A stretch of DNA of 8,051 bases from Candidatus Nitrosopumilus sp. (lineage in GTDB: Archaea; Thermoproteota; Nitrososphaeria; Nitrososphaerales; Nitrosopumilaceae), in the NCBI GenBank assembly GCA_029861085.1, contig JAOUAE010000056.1, positions 1 through 8,051 of the forward strand, given 5' to 3'. The notes below the pieces were generated by a model. The model saw nothing but the letters and a program-made list of their open reading frames with translations. It ran no database searches and was not told the DNA's origin. This document shows, one piece after another, positions 1 through 5,799 of the stretch. Made by a program: the position numbers and the translations under genes. Each line of letters begins with the position of its first letter. The first letter of the stretch is position 1.

Positions 1-56
1 AAACAGCATAGGTGTTTGTTTTTTTATAAAAAAATTCTGATTTCATCATTGGTTAT

Positions 57-64
57 TTTTTATA
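57..64 (+). promoter_or_regulatory. TATA-like box before the hairpin
   Basis: TTTTTATA followed by AAC matches an archaeal TATA element. A start about 25-28 nt downstream would fall near 85-92, just before the hairpin at 99-142. This would allow a short structured transcript, but no transcript is demonstrated and AT-rich DNA gives many chance TATA boxes. Confidence 0.3.
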
Positions 65-75
65 AACTCTAGTTC

Positions 76-86
76 CACGTGGGTAT
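76..86 (+). promoter_or_regulatory. CACGTGGGTAT motif, copy 1
   Basis: The 11-bp sequence is identical to the minus-strand copy at 3030-3020. It lies between a TATA-like box and the hairpin at 99-142. A third, 8-bp copy (CACGTGGG) lies at 7867-7860 on the minus strand, at the methyltransferase start. Confidence 0.35.
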
Positions 87-98
87 CTTTTCCAACAC

Positions 99-142
99 CC
101 TAACTATATCCCCATGCACGTTGTGCTGGGGATATAGTTAGG
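99..142. repeat. Perfect 15-bp inverted repeat (strong hairpin)
   Basis: The arm at 99-113 is the exact reverse complement of the arm at 128-142. Pairing continues: A114 pairs with T127, T115 bulges, and GCAC (116-119) pairs with GTGC (123-126) around a three-base GTT loop. Nearly the whole 44 nt therefore folds. A T-rich stretch follows on the plus strand (about 149-168). It could be a terminator of an upstream gene outside the window, a structured small RNA, or a protein-binding palindrome. Confidence 0.8.
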
Positions 143-332
143 CCTCTAGATTTTGCACTAATTTTTATTCCAATTGATTGTTGAATTTTTTAAGTTGTTT
201 TTGAACTAGAATTTCAGTTTAATTCTCTGAGGACTGAATAATCATTTGGGGGATAAAAATGGAGACAGATAGGCATGAAAAATCATGAATAAAAAGTAAA
301 CCTGATAAAGATGTGAATTAGAATTTGAAATT

Positions 333-1073
333 GTGAAAATTGAAATGATTTGTGCAATAGTATTATCCATTACAATGTTTGCAATTCCTTTCTCTTATGC
401 TGAAGAAACAACTACATTCTTCATTCATCCTCATCTTGTTGATTGTGTGGGAGTTGGTCCAATGAAATGCCTGCAAGTTCGAGAAAACCAACACTCTGAA
501 TGGCTAAATTTTTATGATAAAATTGAAGGGTTTTCATTTTCACAAGGAAATTCTTATCAAATTTCTGTAAAGATAACTGACGTTGAGAATCCACCAGCGG
601 ATGCTTCAAGCAAAAAATATGAACTAATTGAAATAATTAAACAAGAATCTACAACAGACCATAGTCCATACAAGAATACATGTGCACCTGGATTTGTTCC
701 ATTGGGAGAGATATGCGTTCTAAATGACAGATGTGGTCCTGGAATATATCCTGAAAAAGTATGTGTCATGGATGGAATGGAACAACCATATCTCAGACCA
801 TCACAGCAAGGCAATGCAGGAATTTCAGCAACCAATGTTATTTGTGCAGAAGGTTTGAAACAAATGTTCAAGTCTCATGACGGTTCTCCTGCATGCATCA
901 AACCACAATCAGTCAATTCACTAAAAGAGAGAGGTTGGCAGACATTCATGCCAATCTTTGCATGTACGCTAGAGTATGCACCAGTATGCGGAGTAGATGG
1001 AAAGACCTATGGAAACAATTGTATGATTAATTCAGAACACATTACAATAAAACACCAAGGCGAATGCCAATGA
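333..1073 (+). CDS. Exported DUF4377 and Kazal-domain protein
   Basis: A 246-residue secreted or surface protein. Residues 1-22 form a signal peptide (MK, hydrophobic core, then SYA before EET). Residues about 28-103 match the DUF4377 pattern: C38[12 protein letters not shown]57-x2-FYDKIEGF, and NPPADASS-x2-Y. A Cys-rich linker (C117, C128, C133, C144) and the segment SPACIKP...LKERGW (185-202) follow. The C-terminus (about 211-245) is a Kazal-type inhibitor motif, C211-x4[15 protein letters not shown] with a last Cys at 245. It keeps four cysteines rather than the classical six, which I recall as common in prokaryotic versions. It may therefore inhibit extracellular proteases, although the reactive site is not assignable. 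The start is GTG at 333, giving a basic residue ahead of the hydrophobic core; ATG at 345 is the alternative. It overlaps the next gene by an ATGA. Confidence 0.9.
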   Translation: MKIEMICAIVLSITMFAIPFSYAEETTTFFIHPHLVDCVGVGPMKCLQVRENQHSEWLNFYDKIEGFSFSQGNSYQISVKITDVENPPADASSKKYELIEIIKQESTTDHSPYKNTCAPGFVPLGEICVLNDRCGPGIYPEKVCVMDGMEQPYLRPSQQGNAGISATNVICAEGLKQMFKSHDGSPACIKPQSVNSLKERGWQTFMPIFACTLEYAPVCGVDGKTYGNNCMINSEHITIKHQGECQ

Positions 1074-1480
1074 ATAAAAAAATTGCAATGGGAATAGGTA
1101 TTGCTGTAATTGCAATTGGGATATTTGTCTTGGCATTAACTAATCCTAACTTGAGAGAAAACAAAGATACATGGTTTGGTTTTATCGATACAAGTTCAGA
1201 GCCTGTTCCTCCTGTAACTCAACAAGACTTGAGAATAATGATTGATGAGTGGATGGACAATCCCGATGAAGATGACAGGGAGCAACGATTAGAAATTATG
1301 AAAGCCTTTTACACATTCCAAGAATCAGGACAAAAACTAACCGATGATCAGGCAGGCAGAGTCATGTATAATCAGATTGTAAAAATGGTAAGCTTTGATA
1401 TTCCGAAAACAGAATTAGATGAAATGAAACAAGATATTCGTGAAGAACTAAGAGAGTTAGGATTTAATTCAGATTCTTGA
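1070..1480 (+). CDS. Small membrane-anchored protein, coupled to the DUF4377-Kazal gene
   Basis: I do not recognise the family. The protein has about 136 residues: an N-terminal hydrophobic segment (about residues 4-24, after MNKK) that is either a signal anchor or an uncleaved signal, followed by an acidic, mostly helical soluble region rich in Asp, Glu, Met and Gln. No catalytic motif is visible. ATG 1070 is preferred because it overlaps the previous stop as ATGA and has AAGG at 1057-1060, nine bases upstream. ATG 1064 lies in the same frame and adds two residues, but would put AAGG too close. The overlap implies co-translation with the exported inhibitor-like protein, so the two may act together at the cell surface. 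Confidence 0.82.
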   Translation: MNKKIAMGIGIAVIAIGIFVLALTNPNLRENKDTWFGFIDTSSEPVPPVTQQDLRIMIDEWMDNPDEDDREQRLEIMKAFYTFQESGQKLTDDQAGRVMYNQIVKMVSFDIPKTELDEMKQDIREELRELGFNSDS

Positions 1481-1570
1481 TCTTTTAATGTTTGAGATAG
1501 AAATGATGGTTAGTCACAAAGATTTTGCATTAAAATGAAAAATGAAGAATCTTATGAAATATCCAAAATG

Positions 1571-1580
1571 CTTATGAATA
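1571..1580 (+). promoter_or_regulatory. TATA-like box for the Yip1 gene
   Basis: CTTATGAATA is centred about 29 nt before the TTG start at 1605, the distance expected for a leaderless or nearly leaderless archaeal transcript. The match to a TATA consensus is only moderate. Confidence 0.3.
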
Positions 1581-1604
1581 CATCCAGTAAGGTTTCATCA
1601 TACT

Positions 1605-2270
1605 TTGTCTTTTGATCTAAATGTAATTCTACGTGTAATTACCTCTCCAAATTCAGCATTTGCACAAATCAGAGACAATGAGGAAAAATACTTTACACAA
1701 TCAATTGGCCTTTTGGTAGTCAGCTCTATTCTCAGTGTGTTTGTGATACTTCCGTTTGTAATGATTCCACTCAGTGATGCCTATTTTGAAGGGGTAGATG
1801 ATGTTGATCTTCCAACAGAAGGTGCAGACATGGTTTGGGCCATGGCAGTAGGCTTTCTAAAAGGAATAGTTTCGTTTGTGGCCCTTTACTTTATTGGAAA
1901 AAAGATTGGAGGCAACACCAACTGGAAAAAGGTATTCTCAGTTATCTTCCATACGTACGTTCCAGTAATTCCCATGATGATCATAATTTCTGTACTGGTG
2001 TTTTTGATGTGGGGTTCTCTTGCAGAAATAGACCCATCCTATCTCATGTCCACTGATGCAGACGAGGAGCAAATTCTGTCTGCAATAGGACCCATGCTTG
2101 CTTATGCAATCCTACTTGGTGTTTTTGCAATTGCATTTATGATATGGATTATAGTCATATCAGTCAAGGCAATCAAGATAGTTGACGGGTTTGAAACAGG
2201 AAAGGCTTTTGGGCTTTTGATTTTGGTCATGATTATTGCTTCTGCTGCATCTGTAGTGTTTAACGTATAG
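1605..2270 (+). CDS. Yip1-family multispanning membrane protein
   Basis: A 221-residue integral membrane protein. The N-terminal segment ILRVITSPNSAFAQIRDNEE followed by hydrophobic spans is typical of Yip1-domain proteins (PF04893). Spans lie at roughly residues 30-56, 76-98, 112-136, 163-188 and 199-219, with an acidic loop at about 58-72 and a second at about 140-158. In eukaryotes the family functions in membrane trafficking with Rab GTPases; the archaeal role is unknown. TTG at 1605 is the only usable start: an in-frame TGA sits at 1575-1577 and no ATG follows it before the conserved region. AAGG at 1589-1592 is a weak, distant ribosome-binding site. The gene appears to be transcribed alone. 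Confidence 0.88.
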   Translation: MSFDLNVILRVITSPNSAFAQIRDNEEKYFTQSIGLLVVSSILSVFVILPFVMIPLSDAYFEGVDDVDLPTEGADMVWAMAVGFLKGIVSFVALYFIGKKIGGNTNWKKVFSVIFHTYVPVIPMMIIISVLVFLMWGSLAEIDPSYLMSTDADEEQILSAIGPMLAYAILLGVFAIAFMIWIIVISVKAIKIVDGFETGKAFGLLILVMIIASAASVVFNV

Positions 2271-2310
2271 TTTTACACGCTTGTGAAACAGATTAAGAAA
2301 ATATCCATGT

Positions 2311-2320
2311 AAAAAATAAT
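2311..2320 (+). promoter_or_regulatory. TATA-like box for the gene at 2344
   Basis: The A/T-only stretch AAAAAATAAT is centred about 28 nt before the GTG start at 2344. No ribosome-binding site lies between them, consistent with a leaderless message. Confidence 0.3.
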
Positions 2321-2343
2321 AACATCAATAACAACAAAAATTT

Positions 2344-2661
2344 GTGGCAATTTATTCAGTTAAAGCTAGATGCATCAAAGAAAAAATGGAAGAATTTTAC
2401 CAGAAACTAACAGATGGTACAATTGAGAATCAGAAACCTGATGGTCAAGAGATAATTAATTCGATGAAACGTGCCAAGATAATCGAGTCAAACATAATTC
2501 AATGGTCTGAGATGTGTTTTTGTTCGCCTCCATTAAAGCATGAACGTAAAACTGTATACGATCATTTTCTAGTAAATATGGAAACTAAAGTTATAGATGA
2601 GCACGTAGAGTATGAAGGAGAATTGTTTATGGATTTTTTAGTAAAACAAAATAGAAAATAA
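2344..2661 (+). CDS. Conserved hypothetical protein (105 aa), likely lineage-specific
   Basis: The protein starts at GTG (MAIYSVKARC...). It shows alternating strand-helix character: a short N-terminal strand, a helix (about 11-24), PDGQEIINSMKRA (32-44), then SEMCFCSPPLKHER (54-67) with the compact C58-F-C60-SPP motif, and a C-terminal helix. It resembles small proteins I recall from ammonia-oxidising archaea with a conserved CxPPLxxER core, but I cannot name a function. The conserved Cys and Asp/Glu pattern could bind a metal, which is a guess. There is no signal peptide or membrane span, so it is probably cytoplasmic. It has its own TATA-like box and no close co-directional neighbour, so it is probably monocistronic. 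Confidence 0.8.
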   Translation: MAIYSVKARCIKEKMEEFYQKLTDGTIENQKPDGQEIINSMKRAKIIESNIIQWSEMCFCSPPLKHERKTVYDHFLVNMETKVIDEHVEYEGELFMDFLVKQNRK

Positions 2662-2721
2662 AGAATGCATGAGTAACTGCACATTGCGCTGCAACCATAC
2701 TCGTTCATTTCTTGGAAATCT

Positions 2722-2871
2722 TTATTGTGATTCAAAACTTTTAATTTCTAATTCATCATTGTTGTAATCCTGGCTCTCATTAATTGATTTGATTGCCTTT
2801 TCTTTAGAATCATAGACTCCAATTATTTCACCACCTGCATAGTATATTTCAGATACTATCCAAACCTTCAT
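2722..2871 (-). CDS. 49-residue protein, DUF7336-like
   Basis: This short frame starts at ATG 2871 on the minus strand and ends with TAA at 2722-2724. It begins MKVWIVSEIYYAGGEIIGVY and continues DSKEKAIKSINE, followed by an acidic strand ending in ESQ. The layout is strand, short turn, IIGVYDSKEKAI, then helix. It matches small proteins (DUF7336-like) in which a strand pair precedes an S/D-K-E-K-A helix; the function of that family is unknown. The strong amphipathic pattern and well-formed ends argue for a real gene. No Shine-Dalgarno is visible. A TATAAA lies at 2926-2921 on the same strand, which would give a leader of roughly 25 nt. Confidence 0.72.
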   Translation of the reverse strand: MKVWIVSEIYYAGGEIIGVYDSKEKAIKSINESQDYNNDELEIKSFESQ

Positions 2872-2920
2872 TTTTTTTCTTAATCATACTTACTGATGTG
2901 TCTTTGCGATTAGTTTGTCA

Positions 2921-2926
2921 TTTATA
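2921..2926 (-). promoter_or_regulatory. TATA box for the 49-residue minus-strand gene
   Basis: TATAAA on the minus strand lies about 52 nt upstream of the ATG at 2871. Transcription would begin near 2897 with a short leader. Confidence 0.35.
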
Positions 2927-2976
2927 GTGTCATTGTTTCATTTCTCTACGTAAATACTATGTTGACCAATAAAATA

Positions 2977-2999
2977 CCAATACCCACAATTAGTATTGG
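2977..2999. repeat. Small inverted repeat CCAATAC / GTATTGG
   Basis: CCAATAC (2977-2983) and GTATTGG (2993-2999) are perfect 7-bp arms around a 9-nt loop. The left arm overlaps one of two GTGGGTAT copies (minus strand, 2987-2980 and 3027-3020) that are exactly 40 bp apart. It may be a transcription-factor site or a weak terminator. The surrounding 2872-3143 has no convincing gene. Confidence 0.45.
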
Positions 3000-3019
3000 A
3001 AGTTAGAGAGTCAAATTCC

Positions 3020-3030
3020 ATACCCACGTG
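3020..3030 (-). promoter_or_regulatory. CACGTGGGTAT motif, copy 2
   Basis: These 11 bases are identical to 76-86, on the opposite strand, and sit in intergenic DNA. A TTTTAATA box (3038-3031, minus) lies directly upstream. The core CACGTG is a palindrome, as expected for a dimeric DNA-binding protein. Confidence 0.35.
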
Positions 3031-3149
3031 TATTAAAATCATATTGGAAAAGAAGTAACAAACGTCTAGGAATTATTTACGGTAAAATAATTTTAATCAG
3101 TTCTCCCATTGGATTTTGGCAGATCTGCTCAACGCTCTCTATCTTGGAC

Positions 3150-3782
3150 ATGAACAAGTTTACATTTTTATCAATAAATGAACAATCTGTTACCAAAGAA
3201 ATGAAAAGATATCCCCTATGTCAAACAGAATACAAGGATATGGCCAAAGTTTGTCCATTAAGACACTGTTCTAACTGTGGCTCATTAAAATTACAGTCTC
3301 ATAAAAAACGGAGTTTTCAAACATCTCGGGCAAAACAAAATTTTGCCTTCATTTTACCACCTTTGGGTTTCTTTGTCTTAGTGTATGGTTATCTGTTTGT
3401 TCAAGGAGACTTGATTCCCTTTCTCAGCATTGTTGCAGTTTATTCCGTATTTTTTACCAGTATTTTGTTTAAAATTACAATAAAAAATATTGATTGCAAA
3501 GAATGCAATGCGAGAAATTTTCCGTTTGTGAGTGATGTCACCATCAATTCAGCCAAACCAAATGGATATTTGATTGATGAGGAAGATCTGACAAGAAAAA
3601 TTGCCAAGACAGTTCTTGAAGGACTATCGAAAGAACAGAAAAAACACAACAAAAAAGATACAATGATTAGAATAGTGGGTGCAGTTTCCTTGGTAGTTAT
3701 TGCAGCACTTGGAACTTTCTTTGTAAATCCAGATGATGTTTTACTGGGGGAGATTGTCGATTTAATAAAATCATTTCAATAA
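3150..3782 (+). CDS. Membrane protein with split zinc-ribbon CxxC pairs
   Basis: A protein of about 210 residues that I do not recognise. Counting from the ATG at 3150, a Cys-rich N-terminus (C24, C35, C40-x2-C43) is followed by a basic patch, two membrane spans (about 65-84 and 88-108) and a second C116-x2-C119. Next come a soluble Asp/Glu/Lys-rich region (about 125-170) and a third span (about 171-192). The two CxxC pairs flank the membrane hairpin, so they could form one zinc ribbon on the cytoplasmic face. The start is uncertain: TTG 3144 adds two residues, and ATG 3201 would begin MKRYPLCQTEYKD with a TTTTTATC box (3165-3172) about 32 nt upstream. A Y stands where a fifth Cys of a typical CPxC knuckle would sit. 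Confidence 0.75.
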   Translation: MNKFTFLSINEQSVTKEMKRYPLCQTEYKDMAKVCPLRHCSNCGSLKLQSHKKRSFQTSRAKQNFAFILPPLGFFVLVYGYLFVQGDLIPFLSIVAVYSVFFTSILFKITIKNIDCKECNARNFPFVSDVTINSAKPNGYLIDEEDLTRKIAKTVLEGLSKEQKKHNKKDTMIRIVGAVSLVVIAALGTFFVNPDDVLLGEIVDLIKSFQ

Positions 3783-3804
3783 ATGAGAGCACTTTCATTT
3801 CTTT

Positions 3805-3826
3805 TCAGAAAATCAGTTCATTCTGA
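3805..3826. terminator. Possible bidirectional terminator between convergent genes
   Basis: TCAGAA (3805-3810) and TTCTGA (3821-3826) form a 6-bp stem with a 10-nt loop. T-rich sequence lies on the plus-strand side (TTGATTTTGT). It sits in the 65-bp gap between two convergent genes, where termination is expected, but the stem is short. Confidence 0.3.
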
Positions 3827-3847
3827 ATCTTGATTTTGTATTGCAGT

Positions 3848-3997
3848 TTATTGTGATTTGTCACTCTCTTGTTTTTGGGATTCCTTTTTCTTGCGAGAAC
3901 ATGCAAGCATCTCTTCTGACATGTGTTTGCCTTTTGCCTTGTTGCATACAGGACATGTCCCGTCTCCGTCTTTTGGACTTGGAGATTCTGACATCAT
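3848..3997 (-). CDS. 49-residue zinc-knuckle protein
   Basis: A small soluble protein: an acidic, Pro/Gly-rich N-terminus, the knuckle TCPVCNKAKGKHMSEEMLAC (C15, C18, H25, C33 counted from the upstream Met), and a highly charged Lys/Glu/Gln tail. C-x2-C-x6-H-x7-C is a plausible single zinc site. I recall similar CPVCxKxxGKHxSEEM proteins in ammonia-oxidising archaea, with no known function. The frame stays open upstream to 4087, but that extension is hydrophobic and crosses the promoter. The start is ATG 3997 or the adjacent ATG 3994, because TTTTAAAC (4029-4022, minus) lies about 28 nt upstream, as for a leaderless message. It is divergent from the zinc-finger gene at 4093. Confidence 0.8.
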   Translation of the reverse strand: MMSESPSPKDGDGTCPVCNKAKGKHMSEEMLACSRKKKESQKQESDKSQ

Positions 3998-4021
3998 ATA
4001 AAGTACAATAAGGAATACCTC

Positions 4022-4029
4022 GTTTAAAA
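4022..4029 (-). promoter_or_regulatory. TATA box for the minus-strand zinc-knuckle gene
   Basis: TTTTAAAC on the minus strand is centred 28 nt from ATG 3997. It forms one half of a compact 95-bp divergent promoter region. Confidence 0.45.
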
Positions 4030-4058
4030 AAAAATGTGAAATGAGAGATTGCTGCGCT

Positions 4059-4070
4059 TTTAATACTTTA
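4059..4070 (+). promoter_or_regulatory. TATA box for the zinc-finger/Mrr-like pair
   Basis: The A/T-rich TTTAATACTTTA is centred about 28 nt before ATG 4093, with no ribosome-binding site between. A leaderless message carrying both genes is likely. Confidence 0.4.
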
Positions 4071-4092
4071 ACGACGTACAATATCATAGAGT

Positions 4093-4212
4093 ATGGTTTT
4101 TAGAAAATGTGTCCATTGCAACAGGGAATATGAAAGCCTGTTTGATGGGCCCACTTGTTCATCTGAATGTGCAGTGGAAATATCATCCACAATTGAGGTA
4201 AATAGTGGTTAA
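4093..4212 (+). CDS. 39-residue C4 zinc-finger protein
   Basis: The protein starts MVFRKCVHCNREYESLF and has four cysteines, C6-x2-C9 and C22-x3-C26, joined by a short hairpin (FDGPT). This is the layout of small treble-clef or zinc-ribbon domains of the CxxCxxxF...CSxxC type. The ligand spacing and the leaderless-distance TATA box make it a credible gene despite its length. Its last 8 nt overlap the GTG of the following gene, and a GAGGT inside its own coding sequence (4195-4199) is the next gene's ribosome-binding site. The two are therefore translated together. It may be a DNA-, RNA- or protein-binding partner of the downstream nuclease-like protein; that role is inferred from position only. 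Confidence 0.8.
   Translation: MVFRKCVHCNREYESLFDGPTCSSECAVEISSTIEVNSG
4195..4199 (+). promoter_or_regulatory. Ribosome-binding site fixing the GTG start at 4205
   Basis: GAGGT complements the archaeal 16S 3' end and lies five bases before GTG 4205. An in-frame TAA at 4199-4201 excludes any start further upstream. Confidence 0.7.
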
Positions 4213-4843
4213 CCGTAATTTTCCAGAATTCTGTACCCCTCAAGTCAGTGGACATCACGTGGAATCTCTCAAAAACTATGCTTTACCTGATTTTATTTTG
4301 TCACTTGTCGCAAAAGAATGCGATTCGGATCTTGCAAAAAAAGGAAGAACGGACAAGAAATTACACAGCATGAATGAGGAATCCCTTGAGTTACTGTATC
4401 GGATATTCGTAAAGTGTGACAAAAACAAGTCAGGACAGTATGCCAGGTACAGATTTTATGCGTATGTTGCCAGCATGTATTACAAATGCGAAGTCTTGAT
4501 CAACGAGATATTGCCAGGCAAGTCGGGAAATAATTACAAGGTTCCAGTAGCGATAAAAAGTAACGGAATGTACATTTCAGTTGCAGTAAACAAGGACATT
4601 GGAAAGCAAGTGAACAGAAGGGACACAGCGAAATTTTACCACATGGTTGATGACATCAAAAATGGAGAGCAGGGAACCATGTTGGCTGATGCAATTTATG
4701 CTTCCTCGGTAGGATTCAAAAGGGAATCACTAGTTGAGATTGAGAGGCTAAGTGTAGCAAGAAACAATGATGATCCTGAAAACAAACTGAATTTTAAAAC
4801 GGCATATTTTGAAAACGACATTTATTCTACAGCTCAGTGTTGA
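4205..4843 (+). CDS. Possible decayed Mrr-type restriction-endonuclease-fold protein
   Basis: A 212-residue cytoplasmic protein. The N-terminal half (about 18-105) is helical and charged. The C-terminal half reads like the core of Mrr-type restriction endonucleases (PD-(D/E)xK fold): strand YKVPVAIK (111-118), turn SNG, strand MYISVAVNK (122-130), helix RRDTAKFYHMVDDIK (138-152), strand DAIYASSVGF (162-171), then a helix (ESLVEIERLS). In active enzymes the two strands carry an Asp and then E-x-K. Here the matching positions look like Pro/Val and V-N-K, leaving only the Lys. If the alignment is right, it is a catalytically dead or altered nuclease fold that may only bind nucleic acid. The start GTG 4205 is fixed by an upstream stop and GAGGT. 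It is coupled to the zinc-finger gene at 4093. The family call is an eye alignment. Confidence 0.75.
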   Translation: MVNRNFPEFCTPQVSGHHVESLKNYALPDFILSLVAKECDSDLAKKGRTDKKLHSMNEESLELLYRIFVKCDKNKSGQYARYRFYAYVASMYYKCEVLINEILPGKSGNNYKVPVAIKSNGMYISVAVNKDIGKQVNRRDTAKFYHMVDDIKNGEQGTMLADAIYASSVGFKRESLVEIERLSVARNNDDPENKLNFKTAYFENDIYSTAQC

Positions 4844-4971
4844 AGGGATTAATTTTAAAGCAGATGGAAAGTAGATCATTGGCTCCTACATTGTATTCCT
4901 TTTCAACTCAAAAAGAATTTAAGACTATGGGAATTTCAAGTAAAAAGTTTCCATATTGATGTCCACTATTG

Positions 4972-4977
4972 TTATAA
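4972..4977 (+). promoter_or_regulatory. TATA box for the gene at 5000
   Basis: TTATAA is centred about 25 nt before ATG 5000, the position expected for a leaderless archaeal transcript. Confidence 0.45.
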
Positions 4978-4999
4978 CTGCCCAATCCTTAATTCTTAC

Positions 5000-5155
5000 A
5001 TGGTTCACAAAATAAAATATTTTGAAGCTGATAAATTGAAACCAGGTGTTTTCCTTCAAGATGCAGTAAATGACTTTCTAGCGGAAAAAGATGAAAAAAT
5101 CATAGCAGTTCACCCCGTTATGGAAAAAACATTGTTGGTTCACTACAAGGAATAA
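5000..5155 (+). CDS. 51-residue Cse60-like small protein
   Basis: The sequence begins MVHKIKYFEADKLKPGVFLQ, continues DAVNDFLAEKDEKIIAVHPV and ends in a short strand (TLLVHYKE). The order is strand KIKYFEA, helix with LQDAVNDFLAE, strand KIIAVHPV, turn, strand LLVHY. This matches the small Cse60-like fold (a K-I-K-V-F strand, an xxxINxFL helix, then two strands); the function of that family is not known. The same frame is open upstream to 4859 but has no ATG, GTG or TTG before 5000, so ATG 5000 is the start. A TTATAA box lies at the right distance. No operon partner is evident. Confidence 0.72.
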   Translation: MVHKIKYFEADKLKPGVFLQDAVNDFLAEKDEKIIAVHPVMEKTLLVHYKE

Positions 5156-5548
5156 TGACTCATCTTCCATTATTTTCATCTTGATAAAAAATTTAACGTC
5201 CAATGCTGTTTTAGTTTTGAATAACGTGAATAGTTCGTCAAAGATTGGTGGCCAAAGAAAAATATCTTTGTGCCAAGACCGCTAATCTAAAAGTTATCAT
5301 TAATGTTACGGACTTGTGGAATAAAAGAACAATTATGCAAATACCAAACATGTTTTTAGAAAATGGTTCTTTTCTTCGCATTTTGTGATTTTTAATAACA
5401 TAACATGAACTTGCGTTTTTCAATGTTTTTGGAATGCATTTTCAGATTATGATTTACCGAATTGGTGTAATTCCAGCAAATAATCCATGACTTGCAGATG
5501 CTGTTATTACGACAGATGTGGTTGCTTGTTTTTTTCATGATTTTACAT

Positions 5549-5560
5549 ATCTATATAGAT
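5549..5560. repeat. 12-bp palindrome ATCTATATAGAT
   Basis: This perfect palindrome lies about 120 bp upstream of the mini-gene cluster and is flanked by TCATGAT (5535-5541) and ATCATGA (5562-5568). It could be an operator, but short A/T palindromes are frequent by chance here. Confidence 0.3.
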
Positions 5561-5652
5561 CATCATGAGAAATGTATACTTGGGCATTAAAATTTATAGA
5601 AAAATAGTAAAAAATATAGAAATTCAGGCATGAAACTGTGAAATTCATCCGG

Positions 5653-5659
5653 TATATAT
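5653..5659 (+). promoter_or_regulatory. TATA box of the mini-gene cluster
   Basis: TATATAT is centred 27 nt before ATG 5683, the best-placed TATA box in the window. No Shine-Dalgarno precedes the ATG, so the first gene is probably read from a leaderless message and later genes by coupling. A second TATA-like element (TTTATAG, near 5593) lies further upstream. Confidence 0.5.
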
Positions 5660-5682
5660 CACAGAAAGGCACTAGCTAAAGC

Positions 5683-5799
5683 ATGTTAAAAGAACTAATT
5701 CAAAAAATGAAATTTGGTTCTTGCAAAGCCAAAACATCTGACGATGTTAATGCATTTGAGGAATCTGGAAAAAAGAAACCCGAGGATGTAGAAAAATAG
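5683..5799 (+). CDS. 38-residue hypothetical, first gene of the mini-gene cluster
   Basis: No family recognised. The sequence starts MLKELIQKMKFGSCKAKT, has one Cys (C14) and a charged Lys/Glu/Asp C-terminal half. An amphipathic N-terminal helix followed by a disordered tail is likely. It is supported mainly by position: a TATA box 27 nt before its ATG, and a TAG stop directly abutting the next gene's ATG with no intervening base. It could act as a leader peptide for the cluster. On sequence alone it is the weakest member. Confidence 0.55.
   Translation: MLKELIQKMKFGSCKAKTSDDVNAFEESGKKKPEDVEK

Larger units (their letters stand above)
1..332. other. Gene-free leader region with one strong hairpin
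   Basis: No reading frame with a plausible start exceeds about 20 codons on either strand. The stretch is AT-rich with several T-runs. It holds a TATA-like box (57-64), the motif CACGTGGGTAT (76-86) and a long hairpin (99-142), listed separately. Nothing after about 145 resembles a gene. A clear promoter for the gene at 333 is not obvious; the A-rich stretch around 288-301 is the best TATA-like candidate. Confidence 0.7.
5156..5682. other. Long AT-rich stretch with no convincing gene
   Basis: Both strands carry only short frames of poor quality. The best on the plus strand runs from GTG 5248 to TGA 5388 (46 residues); it lacks a recognisable motif and opposes an equally poor minus-strand frame. 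At 5449-5568 a frame is broken by one TGA (5488-5490). A 12-bp A/T palindrome lies at 5549-5560. The last 30 bases hold the promoter of the mini-gene cluster. Confidence 0.6.

Noticed and set aside
557..871. Minus-strand frame of 104 codons inside the exported protein gene
   Set aside because: The plus strand encodes clear DUF4377 and Cys-rich segments here, so this is a shadow.
1535..1615. 26-codon frame overlapping the start of the Yip1 gene
   Set aside because: The Yip1 frame has a plausible TTG start of its own and family-like N-terminus; the short frame has no motif, and a frameshifted N-terminal extension is not supported.
3077..3151. Minus-strand 24-codon frame beginning MSKIESVEQICQ
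   Set aside because: It reads like protein, but it is very short, overlaps the start of the plus-strand membrane protein gene and has no motif; kept only as a possibility.
4255..4262. Another CACGTG at TCACGTGG
   Set aside because: It lies inside a coding sequence and lacks the GGG extension shared by the other three copies.
5248..5388. Plus-strand 46-codon frame from GTG
   Set aside because: No motif, no ribosome-binding site, no well-placed TATA box, and an equally open frame on the other strand.
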